38,081 nt of DNA from Bacteroidota bacterium (lineage in GTDB: Bacteria > Bacteroidota > Bacteroidia > 2-12-FULL-35-15), in the NCBI GenBank assembly GCA_023251805.1, contig JAHEYB010000004.1, positions 1 to 38,081 on the forward strand, given 5' to 3'. The stretch's first letter is position 1. Each line of letters starts with the position of its first letter. The position numbers and the translations under genes were made by a program. Under the pieces are notes generated by a model. The model saw nothing but the letters and a program-made list of their open reading frames with translations, made no database searches and had not been told where the DNA came from. Shown in pieces: positions 26,342-33,553 of the stretch.

Positions 26342-27805
26342 TTACTTTTCAAATAATTTTAAATTTTCTTGGAGTACCAGCATATCATCAAAATCATGTT
26401 TCACTCCTTTTATTTCTTGGTATTTCTCATGTCCTTTTCCTGCAATCAAAATAATGTCTCCCGGCTTGGCATAGGAGCAAGCTGTTTTTATAGCTTCACT
26501 TCTATCGGTAATGGAAATAGTTTTTTTATTATTTACTGCATCCACACCTTTTTGCATTTGTTTAATAATTGCTTCAGGGTCTTCGCTTCTTGGATTATCA
26601 GAAGTAAGAATTACTTTGTTGCTTAAGTCGCAAGCAATTTTTGCCATCATAGGGCGCTTAGCAGCATCTCTATCACCACCACATCCAACCACAGTAATGA
26701 CTTGTTCATTTCCTGTTCGGATATCCATAATTGTTTTCAGAACATTTACCAATGCATCGGGAGTATGAGCATAATCAACAATTCCAATCACCCCTTCATC
26801 CGTTCTGATGTATTGAAAACGGCCTTCAACAGAAGTTAATGAACTTAATGTGGTCAATACATTTGTTTTATCTTCTTTCAATAAAATTGCTGTGGCATAA
26901 ACAGCCAATAAGTTGTAAGCATTAAAACTTCCGATCAATTTGCTCCACACTTCTTGATTATCAATATTCAAAAGCAGTCCACTGAATTGATTTTCCACCA
27001 CTTTACATTTATAATCCGCCATCGAACGGAGCGAGTATGTTTTTTTTGCAGCTTTAGTATTTTGCAACATTACATCTCCATTTGCATCATCTTTGTTGGT
27101 AAGAGCAAAAGCGTTATTATTTAACAAATCGAAAAAATGTTTTTTTGCTTTGATGTAATCGTCAAATGTTTTATGATAATCCAAATGATCGTGCGTGATG
27201 TTGGTGAAAACGCCTCCAACAAATGACACTCCAGCAATACGGTTTTGCACCACAGCATGTGAACTCACTTCCATAAAGCAATGCGTACAGCCTTTATCAA
27301 ACATCTGCTTCAACAATGCATTTAATTGAATTGCATCTGGAGTCGTGTGTGTGGATGCTAAGACATCGTTGTTGATTTGATTTTTTACAGTGGAAATCAA
27401 ACCTACTTTGTAACCTAATTTTTTAAATAAATTAAACAACAACGTCACAGTAGTGGTTTTACCATTGGTTCCGGTAACACCAACTAATTTTAATTTTTCA
27501 GAAGGATTATCATAAAAATTAGCTGCCACAATTCCCAATGCTGCAGAAGTGTCTTTTACTTTTACAAATGTTATTTTGTCATTTATTTCATTCGGAAATT
27601 CTTCACATAAAATTGCGATGGCACCCTTTTCAATAACTTCGTTCATATAAACGTGCCCGTCATGCTGAGTACCTTTTATCGCAATAAACAAACTGTCCTT
27701 TTCTATTTTGCGAGAGTCAAATGTCAAAGCAGTAATAGCAACATTGGTAGAGCCAACTACTTCAATGATACCTGCTTTATACAATATGTCTTTTAATAAT
27801 TTCAT
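26342..27805 (-). CDS. murE: UDP-MurNAc-tripeptide synthetase, probably meso-DAP adding
   Basis: Third Mur ligase; adds the diamino acid. The 487 residues include LTFDSRKIEKDSLFIAIKGT, the ATP loop GVTGTNGKTTTVTLL (111-119), EVSSHAV, NITHDHLDYHKTFDDYIKAK, and GIVDYAHTPDALVNVL. Near residue 410 the motif TSDNPRSEDPEAI contains DNPR, the signature for meso-diaminopimelate rather than lysine, so the wall should be of DAP type. It lies 13 nt after ftsI and 17 nt before mraY. Confidence 0.96.
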   Translation of the reverse strand: MKLLKDILYKAGIIEVVGSTNVAITALTFDSRKIEKDSLFIAIKGTQHDGHVYMNEVIEKGAIAILCEEFPNEINDKITFVKVKDTSAALGIVAANFYDNPSEKLKLVGVTGTNGKTTTVTLLFNLFKKLGYKVGLISTVKNQINNDVLASTHTTPDAIQLNALLKQMFDKGCTHCFMEVSSHAVVQNRIAGVSFVGGVFTNITHDHLDYHKTFDDYIKAKKHFFDLLNNNAFALTNKDDANGDVMLQNTKAAKKTYSLRSMADYKCKVVENQFSGLLLNIDNQEVWSKLIGSFNAYNLLAVYATAILLKEDKTNVLTTLSSLTSVEGRFQYIRTDEGVIGIVDYAHTPDALVNVLKTIMDIRTGNEQVITVVGCGGDRDAAKRPMMAKIACDLSNKVILTSDNPRSEDPEAIIKQMQKGVDAVNNKKTISITDRSEAIKTACSYAKPGDIILIAGKGHEKYQEIKGVKHDFDDMLVLQENLKLFEK

Positions 27806-27818
27806 AGTCTCTCTTTAG

Positions 27819-29930
27819 TTAAATAAGCTGCAATACTATTTGCGAACCTTTAATGAATGGGGTTCCTGCGGTTATTGATTGTGTTGCAACGGCACCGCTT
27901 CCAATTAATCTTACTCTCATTCCATTATTTTCTAGCAAAAACAAAACATCTCTAGCTGTCATTCCTATCAAATTGGGAACGATGCCTTTTTTTAATGCGT
28001 CTTCGCTATTACTTACTGATAGTGAAACAGAAAGCGAATCATTTTTTGAGTTCACCCAATCTGATTTTTCATCTTCTGAATCATTTTTTATTTTCAAGAC
28101 GGACAGGACATTTTCAATGTCGGGTTGATAACCACATTTTACTTTTGGAGCAGTAAGTGCATATTGAGGTTGTATTGCATTTATTTCTTTATGAATTTCC
28201 AAGCTAGTGGAATACACTTTGTCTGCCACATCTTTAAAAACAGGACCTGCTACAGCACCACCATAATAGGAATCTCCACTTGGCGCGCTTACTACTACAA
28301 TGCAAGCGTACTTAGGATTGTCGGCCGGAAAATATCCAATGAATGATGCTTGATACGTCATTTTACCATTCACCATTCCCATTTGTGCTGTTCCTGTTTT
28401 TCCCGCAATTTGATAATCGGCTGCCCTCAAACTTTTTGCTGTTCCGTTCAATACAACTCCTTCCATCATTTTCCTAGCTTTTTCTACTGTTGCTTTTGAG
28501 CAAATAGCCGGATTAATTACTTCAGGTTTAAATGTTTTAATTGCTTTTCCTCTGCTTCGTATTTCCTTCACAAACATTGGTCGCATCATCTTACCATCAT
28601 TTGCAACTGCTGCATAAAAATTTAAAATCTGCAAAGGGGTAATTCTGGTTTCATAACCATAACTAATCCATTGCAATGAAATTTTTGACCAACTATTGTC
28701 ACTACTATTTTTAATGTATGGTTTGCCTTCGCCCGGAATTGATATGTTCAAAGGCTCGTTCAAATTCATCTTATACAATCGGTCAATATACTGCTGTGGA
28801 TTTTTTGAATAGTACCTAGAAATAATTTTTGTGACACCTACATTTGATGACAATTCAAAAACTTCTTGAACAGTGATTTTACTTTTTTGAGGAGGATGAG
28901 AATCGGCCACTCGTTCGTTGCTATAAAAACAAACACCGTCTCCGATGTCAACAATTTCATTCAAGCTAACATTGTAATCTTCCATCACAGCAACTAGTGA
29001 AGGAAGTTTAAACGTGGAACCAGGAACTGTTGCCACTCCTACTGCATAATTTAAATTTTCTACATAAGTTGAATCTTTCGCTCGTTTTAGATTTGCAATT
29101 GCTTTCACTTCACCAGTTTTAATTTCCATGAGCACTAAACAACCATGGTCGGCACCATGTTTTTTCAATGAATTCATCAAAGAATTTTCGGCAACATCCT
29201 GTACATTGATATCGATGGTAGAAACAATGTCATTTCCATCTTCCGGATCAATCTCGTTTTCATCATTAATTGGTCGCCATACATTTCCAGCAATTCTTTG
29301 CATCCAACGCTGGCCGCTTTTCCCTTGAAGCACACTATCAAAAGCTACTTCCAATCCGTAGGATTTTCCTGTTCCATTTTCATTTACCTTGCCAATGGTA
29401 CGAGCAGCAAGCGCTTGAAAAGGGCGTTCGCGTTTATTGGTTTGCAGATAAACAAAGCCACCACGATTTTTTCCCCTGCTGAGAATTGGAAATTTTTTCA
29501 TTTTTTGCAAATCGGTGTAGGAAACATTGCGTTGAAGTACAACCCATCTGTCGCCACCCTTGCGAGCCTTCGTTAATAACTTTCGGTAGTCTTTGTAGCT
29601 TTTATCTTTGAACAAATTTGACAAGCACAAGGAAAGTGAATCCACGTTGTCGTAGAAAAAATCTTTGGAAATTGCTTCCGTATTCACATCCATTCCAACC
29701 TCGAAATAAGGCAATGAAGTAGCCAATAAACTTCCGTTGGCATCATAGATGTTGCCACGAACTGCTTCAATGTCAAAAAATTTGGTTGAAAATCTTTCTG
29801 CCTGAGCTCTTAGCTCCTCTCCATCAGAAAATTGGATGATACATATTTTGGAAATAATAGCGACACCAAAGAGGCATATAAAAAAATATATGAGATATAC
29901 ACGCCACAGTATGTCTTTTTTAACTTCCAA
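27819..29930 (-). CDS. ftsI: Septal transpeptidase FtsI (PBP3) with one PASTA domain
   Basis: Class B penicillin-binding protein that cross-links septal peptidoglycan with FtsW. The 703 residues have one N-terminal membrane helix (VYLIYFFICLFGVAIIS), a pedestal domain with RGNIYDANGSLLATSLP, and the transpeptidase motifs STFK (catalytic Ser 305), SSN (361-363) and KTGT (511-514). A single PASTA domain closes the protein (VPNLIGMTARDVLFLLENNG to ITAGTPFIKGSQIVL, about 645-703). PASTA tails are common in Bacteroidota FtsI and absent from the E. coli protein. It starts five nucleotides after ftsL. Confidence 0.96.
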   Translation of the reverse strand: MEVKKDILWRVYLIYFFICLFGVAIISKICIIQFSDGEELRAQAERFSTKFFDIEAVRGNIYDANGSLLATSLPYFEVGMDVNTEAISKDFFYDNVDSLSLCLSNLFKDKSYKDYRKLLTKARKGGDRWVVLQRNVSYTDLQKMKKFPILSRGKNRGGFVYLQTNKRERPFQALAARTIGKVNENGTGKSYGLEVAFDSVLQGKSGQRWMQRIAGNVWRPINDENEIDPEDGNDIVSTIDINVQDVAENSLMNSLKKHGADHGCLVLMEIKTGEVKAIANLKRAKDSTYVENLNYAVGVATVPGSTFKLPSLVAVMEDYNVSLNEIVDIGDGVCFYSNERVADSHPPQKSKITVQEVFELSSNVGVTKIISRYYSKNPQQYIDRLYKMNLNEPLNISIPGEGKPYIKNSSDNSWSKISLQWISYGYETRITPLQILNFYAAVANDGKMMRPMFVKEIRSRGKAIKTFKPEVINPAICSKATVEKARKMMEGVVLNGTAKSLRAADYQIAGKTGTAQMGMVNGKMTYQASFIGYFPADNPKYACIVVVSAPSGDSYYGGAVAGPVFKDVADKVYSTSLEIHKEINAIQPQYALTAPKVKCGYQPDIENVLSVLKIKNDSEDEKSDWVNSKNDSLSVSLSVSNSEDALKKGIVPNLIGMTARDVLFLLENNGMRVRLIGSGAVATQSITAGTPFIKGSQIVLQLI

Positions 29931-29935
29931 CGATC

Positions 29936-30349
29936 TTAATCTGCTTTTGAGTTTGTTTTAACTGTTTTTACTAAAATTTTTTTAGGAGGCACCACCGACT
30001 CCTTTATCCCTGTGGCTTGTACAGCCAATGCTTTTGCAACCTCTGTTTGCTTGCTTTTAATTACCAATGAATCCTTTACCACTATATATTGAGTTCTCAA
30101 TTCTTTAATTTCATTTGTTAGTCGGTTTAATTTCCTTACTTGATCATCATCATAATATCCTTTAGCGATGTAGCAAACAGCGAGAAACGACAAAAAGAAA
30201 ATGAAAGGCAATTTTTTAAGTGTTGTTTCTTTTGATAGAAAACTTCCACTTACAACATTGGCAACAGAACGCACCACCTTGTTTTCCTTAACAGGCTTCT
30301 CTGTTTTCGGTTCTTCTACTTTTGGTTGTTCTTTAAATTTGTTTCCCAT
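29936..30349 (-). CDS. ftsL: FtsL-like division protein
   Basis: Small bitopic protein assigned as FtsL by position between rsmH and ftsI and by layout. It has a charged cytoplasmic tail (KEQPKVEEPKTEKPVKENK), one membrane helix (LPFIFFLSFLAVCYIA), then a coiled-coil-like periplasmic stretch (DDDQVRKLNRLTNEIKELRT) and a basic end. It is 137 residues from ATG 30349. A TTG at 30358 would add three residues but sits against a heptamer repeat, so the ATG is preferred. FtsL sequences diverge strongly; the name rests mainly on context. Confidence 0.8.
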   Translation of the reverse strand: MGNKFKEQPKVEEPKTEKPVKENKVVRSVANVVSGSFLSKETTLKKLPFIFFLSFLAVCYIAKGYYDDDQVRKLNRLTNEIKELRTQYIVVKDSLVIKSKQTEVAKALAVQATGIKESVVPPKKILVKTVKTNSKAD

Positions 30350-30355
30350 TTTTTT

Positions 30356-30390
30356 CAATAGACAATTGGCAGTAATCAGTAGACAATTGT
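30356..30390. repeat. Heptanucleotide array in the ftsL leader
   Basis: Five consecutive 7-bp units, each beginning CAAT or CAGT, occupy the region just upstream of the ftsL start. The 118-nt rsmH-ftsL gap is the second longest inside the dcw cluster. It also holds a 6-bp inverted repeat GTCTAC / GTAGAC (around 30440-30465) without a T-run. Confidence 0.75.
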
Positions 30391-30467
30391 TTTAGTTCAA
30401 ATCGTGTTATTTGTTGTCAATTTTATTTCTCTGTCTTTGTCTACTTCTTTTTTGTGTAGACTGTCGA

Positions 30468-31361
30468 CTATTTCTTCTCTGCTATTCTCAATTTTGCACT
30501 TCGTGCTCTGCTGTTCTCTTCATTTTCTTTTGCACTTGGCACTATTGGTTTTCTTGTTATTTGTTTGAAAGGCGTTAATTGATTTCCGTAAAAATCTTTT
30601 TCCACTTCTCCTTCAAATTTTCCACTTCTCATTATATTTTTAACCAGTCTGTCTTCCAAAGAGTGGTAAGAAATCACCACTAATCTTCCTCCTGGTTTTA
30701 ATACTTCCAAACTCTGTATCAACAGCTCTTGCAATACATCCAACTCCTTGTTCACTTCTATTCTCAATGCCTGAAACACTTGTGCGTAATATTGATTCTC
30801 TCTTCCTTTCTTCACGCACTTAGTAATCATCACTTTCAAATCGTTTACTGTATCAATGTGTTTATCTTTTCTATTGTGAAAAATGATTGATGCCAGATAG
30901 CCAGCATTATCAACTTCTCCATACAATTTGAAAATTCGTTTTAAATCCTCTTCGCTATAAGTATTTAAAATATCAGCAGCAGTTTGTTTACCATTTTGAT
31001 CCATTCGCATATCCAACTTTGCGTTAAAGCGGATAGAGAATCCTCTTTCTGCTTCGTCAAACTGATGCGATGAAACGCCTAAGTCGGCAAGCAAACCATC
31101 AATCGGAAGAGCATCGTACATTTTCAAAAAATTTTTCAGGTATCTGAAATTTTGTTTGATGAGTACAAATCGTTCATCATCGATTTTGTTTTTTACTGCA
31201 TCATCATCCTGATCAAAAGCATACAACTTCCCGGTAGTTAAGTGCTTTAAGATTTCGCGGGAATGCCCTCCACCACCAAATGTCACATCCACATATATTC
31301 CCGCAGGATTGATGTTTAAACCTTCAATACAATCTTTTAAAAGAACAGGATTATGATACAT
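30468..31361 (-). CDS. rsmH: 16S rRNA (cytosine-1402-N4) methyltransferase
   Basis: SAM-dependent methyltransferase (MraW) that modifies C1402 in the ribosomal P-site. The 297 residues start with MYHNPVLLKDCIEGLN, then the SAM site YVDVTFGGGGHSREIL, FDQDDDAVK, GLLADLGVSSHQFDEAERGF, ALRIEVNKELDVL and LVVISYHSLEDRLVKN. ATG 31361 is chosen over GTG 31388: it gives the conserved N-terminus and only an 11-nt overlap with mraZ. The length agrees with the family (about 300). Confidence 0.96.
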   Translation of the reverse strand: MYHNPVLLKDCIEGLNINPAGIYVDVTFGGGGHSREILKHLTTGKLYAFDQDDDAVKNKIDDERFVLIKQNFRYLKNFLKMYDALPIDGLLADLGVSSHQFDEAERGFSIRFNAKLDMRMDQNGKQTAADILNTYSEEDLKRIFKLYGEVDNAGYLASIIFHNRKDKHIDTVNDLKVMITKCVKKGRENQYYAQVFQALRIEVNKELDVLQELLIQSLEVLKPGGRLVVISYHSLEDRLVKNIMRSGKFEGEVEKDFYGNQLTPFKQITRKPIVPSAKENEENSRARSAKLRIAEKK

Positions 31362-31827
31362 CTTTGTTATCGTTGGCTGATATTCCACCCATCACATCTT
31401 CAGCAAGTTTTTCAAAGTTTGCAGTACCGCTATTAATAAATTTCTCGTATGCTTTTTTGTCCCAGATTTCGATGCGATCACCTGCTGCTGCCATCACAAT
31501 GTTTTTATTCATTCCTGCAAACGACATCATGTCTTTTGAAATCAGTAGTCGACCTGTAACATCTAATTCAACAGGCACAACACCATAGTTGAACATGCGA
31601 ATGAATTCCACATTTTTTTTCACAAACTTGTTTAGCTTGTTTACCTCTTTCACCATTTCTTTCCAAGTGCCCATAGGATACAGTTCCAGCGACTTGCTGA
31701 AAATGCTTCTCTTCATTACAAAGCCGGCTTTTAACTCTTTGGTGAGCTGCTTCTTGAAAGCAACAGGAAGCATTACGCGTCCTTTCGCATCAGCATTGCA
31801 TTCATAAACTCCAAACAGGCTATTCAT
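31351..31827 (-). CDS. mraZ: Transcriptional regulator MraZ
   Basis: DNA-binding protein of the SpoVT/AbrB fold that represses its own dcw operon. The 158 residues contain two swapped-hairpin half-sites: FGVYECNADAKGRVMLPVAF near the N-terminus and VVPVELDVTGRLLISKDMM in the second half. The start is ATG 31827 (MNSLFGVYECNADAKGR). A longer frame from 31893 would place coding sequence on top of the MraZ boxes and adds residues foreign to the family. It is the first gene of the 16.5-kb dcw cluster and overlaps rsmH by 11 nt. Confidence 0.95.
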   Translation of the reverse strand: MNSLFGVYECNADAKGRVMLPVAFKKQLTKELKAGFVMKRSIFSKSLELYPMGTWKEMVKEVNKLNKFVKKNVEFIRMFNYGVVPVELDVTGRLLISKDMMSFAGMNKNIVMAAAGDRIEIWDKKAYEKFINSGTANFEKLAEDVMGGISANDNKDVS

Positions 31828-31866
31828 TGTGGTTTTATTCTTTAAGCCGTAAAAATAAAAACAATT

Positions 31867-31896
31867 TTCCCACTTTTTACCACAATTTACCACTTT
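31867..31896 (-). promoter_or_regulatory. MraZ box: three direct 10-bp repeats
   Basis: On the minus strand AAAGTGGTAA, ATTGTGGTAA and AAAGTGGGAA follow each other without gaps, 40 nt upstream of the mraZ ATG. MraZ is known to bind tandem GTGG/TGGG repeats with 10-bp spacing in dcw promoters of E. coli and Mycoplasma. The repeats and their place make autoregulation very likely. Confidence 0.9.
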
Positions 31897-32131
31897 GTTG
31901 AAAACTTTTCGTTTTTGAACAAAAAAGAGTGCGAAAAATCAATAAACTATTTGCGTATTAAAATTTGAAATAATGCTCTCTATATCCCTATAATAAAGGA
32001 TTATAAAATTTATACCAAAATGAAAAGCATCCCTTTTTTGTTGATGAGGAGAAAAATGGGAGTCTGAGAACTTCCAGAAAACCGGCAGAAAAAGGTTTTC
32101 GAATGAATACTCTAAAAAACTATCTTTACGC
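31897..32131. other. Divergent intergenic region mraZ / pabB
   Basis: With the MraZ boxes this region makes a gap of 304 nt between the divergent genes. It must carry the dcw promoter on the minus strand, but I find no convincing TAnnTTTG match for it. An imperfect AT-rich inverted repeat surrounds 31980-32008. A 15-codon ATG frame (32021-32068) has no coding support. Confidence 0.6.
32121..32128 (+). promoter_or_regulatory. Possible -7 element of pabB
   Basis: TATCTTTA differs from TAnnTTTG only in the last base. TTTC lies about 20 nt upstream in place of TTTG. The element ends only three nucleotides before the GTG start, so either the transcript is nearly leaderless or the real start is further in. 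Confidence 0.35.
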
Positions 32132-33457
32132 GTGCTAAAAAAACAACTCTACACTCTTCCTTCTACCCTTCAAACTATCAATATTGAAGGGCTAAATGAG
32201 CATTTCGACAAAATTTGTATTTTTGATTCTAACGAAAATGATAACAATAAAAAACACCTATCATCATCTAAACTTATTGCTGTTGGTGCAACACAAGAGT
32301 TTTTGATTGATCAATCAAAAAATATTTTACAAGATTTACAGCAATTTTATGATTCTAAAAAAGGCTGGTTATTTGGATATCTTTCATACGATTTAAAAAA
32401 TGAAATTGAAGCATTAACTTCTAAAAACACAGATAAATTAGGCTTTTCAGTGTTATATTTTTTTTCTCCTAAAGTAGTTTTGCAAATAGAGAATACAGTT
32501 GTTTCGCTTTTTTATGACGATGAATTTGTTTCTGAAAAAGAAGCAAAAAATGTATTTGATATTGCTTTTTTGCAAAAAGAAGAAACAAGTAGCCCTGCAA
32601 CTCAAAAAATTGAAATTCAATCAAAAATCACCAAAGAAGAATATGTTGATTCTGTGAATAAACTAAAAGAGCACATTCAAAACGGTGATATTTATGAAAT
32701 CAATTTTTGTCAGGAATTTTATGTAGAAAATTCATCCATCAATACAATTGATATTTATAAAAAATTAAATGCCATTTCCGGAGCACCATTTTCGGCATAC
32801 TGTAAATTTGGAACACACTATTTGATGTGTGCGAGTCCCGAACGTTTCCTGAAAAAACAAGGGAACAAGCTTATTTCACAACCCATTAAGGGCACAACTA
32901 AACGTTCTAACAACAGCGAAAAAGATGAACAATTAAAAAATGAACTTCTTCATAACGAGAAGGAAAGAAGTGAAAATGTGATGATAGTTGATTTGGTCAG
33001 AAACGATCTTTCTCGCATTGCAAAAAGAGGAAGCGTAAAAGTGGAAGAATTATTTGGTATCTATACTTTTAAGCAAGTTCATCAAATGATTTCCTCCATC
33101 AGCTGTGATATTAGAGAAACCGTTTCTTTTACAGAAATCTTAAGAAGTATGTTTCCGATGGGTTCTATGACCGGAGCTCCGAAAGTAAGTGCCATGAAAC
33201 TTATTGAAGAATACGAAAGTACCAAACGAGGTTTATATTCCGGAGCGGTTGGGTATATCTCACCAGAAGGTGATTTTGACTTTAATGTTGTTATCCGAAG
33301 CATTTTATATAATTCTGAGAACAACTATTTATCCTTTATGGTGGGAAGTGCCATTACTGATAAAGCACAGGCAGAACAAGAATATGAAGAGTGTTTGTTG
33401 AAGGCAAAAGCGATGTTTGAAGTACTTACAACGAATTACGAAAAAAAATACGAATAA
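32132..33457 (+). CDS. pabB: Aminodeoxychorismate synthase component I (PabB-like)
   Basis: Chorismate-binding enzyme of folate synthesis; makes aminodeoxychorismate using ammonia from a glutamine amidotransferase partner, not seen here. The 441 residues end in a typical chorismate domain: NGDIYEINFCQEFYV, CASPERFLKK, PIKGTTKRS (251-258), NVMIVDLVRNDLSRIAKRGS, FPMGSMTGAPKVSAMKLIEE and YSGAVGYISPEGDFDFNVVI. PIKGT, with Lys where anthranilate synthase has Ala, points to PabB rather than TrpE. The start is GTG 32132; no ATG is available and the -7 box is very close, so the N-terminus is uncertain. The last codons run into a TACGAAT simple repeat, and a second diverged copy of its 3' end follows. 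Confidence 0.88.
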   Translation: MLKKQLYTLPSTLQTINIEGLNEHFDKICIFDSNENDNNKKHLSSSKLIAVGATQEFLIDQSKNILQDLQQFYDSKKGWLFGYLSYDLKNEIEALTSKNTDKLGFSVLYFFSPKVVLQIENTVVSLFYDDEFVSEKEAKNVFDIAFLQKEETSSPATQKIEIQSKITKEEYVDSVNKLKEHIQNGDIYEINFCQEFYVENSSINTIDIYKKLNAISGAPFSAYCKFGTHYLMCASPERFLKKQGNKLISQPIKGTTKRSNNSEKDEQLKNELLHNEKERSENVMIVDLVRNDLSRIAKRGSVKVEELFGIYTFKQVHQMISSISCDIRETVSFTEILRSMFPMGSMTGAPKVSAMKLIEEYESTKRGLYSGAVGYISPEGDFDFNVVIRSILYNSENNYLSFMVGSAITDKAQAEQEYEECLLKAKAMFEVLTTNYEKKYE

Positions 33458-33467
33458 TACGAATTAC
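33434..33467. repeat. TACGAAT simple repeat at the pabB 3' end
   Basis: TACGAAA and two copies of TACGAAT, spaced 9-12 nt, span the pabB stop codon and supply its last residues (NYEKKYE). They separate the real pabB end from the duplicate piece. Confidence 0.7.
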
Positions 33468-33468
33468 T

Positions 33469-33504
33469 AAAGCGAAAGCAATGTTCGAGGCATTGACATC
33501 AACG
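33469..33504 (+). pseudogene. Diverged remnant copy of the pabB 3' end
   Basis: Frame 33469 reads KAKAMFEALTST, matching the true PabB C-terminus KAKAMFEVLTT (from 33401). The two copies are 68 nt apart and in different frames. In the 30 aligned bases there are eight differences; only one changes an amino acid (Val to Ala). The copies therefore seem to have diverged while both were coding. The fragment has no start and reads on into the adjacent palindromic repeat. Confidence 0.7.
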
Positions 33505-33510
33505 CTTTTC

Positions 33511-33526
33511 CACTCCGCTCGAAGTG
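33511..33526. repeat. Palindromic repeat between pabB and tilS
   Basis: CACTCCGCTCGAAGTG pairs end to end (CACT / AGTG and an inner CG / CG). It is related by eye to the element inside ftsZ (CACTTCG and CGCTC cores). It lies right after the pabB remnant and before tilS. Confidence 0.6.
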
Positions 33527-33541
33527 ACAACTAAAAATCAG

Positions 33542-33549
33542 TAAATTTG
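33542..33549 (+). promoter_or_regulatory. Possible -7 element of tilS
   Basis: TAAATTTG fits TAnnTTTG and ends four bases before the tilS ATG. No upstream TTTG at the right distance was seen, and AT-rich DNA gives chance matches. Confidence 0.3.
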
Positions 33550-33553
33550 TTTC

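Noticed and set aside
32021-32068. A 15-codon ATG frame upstream of pabB that might be a leader peptide
   Set aside because: It has no run of a regulatory amino acid, no terminator-antiterminator hairpins and no promoter at the right distance.
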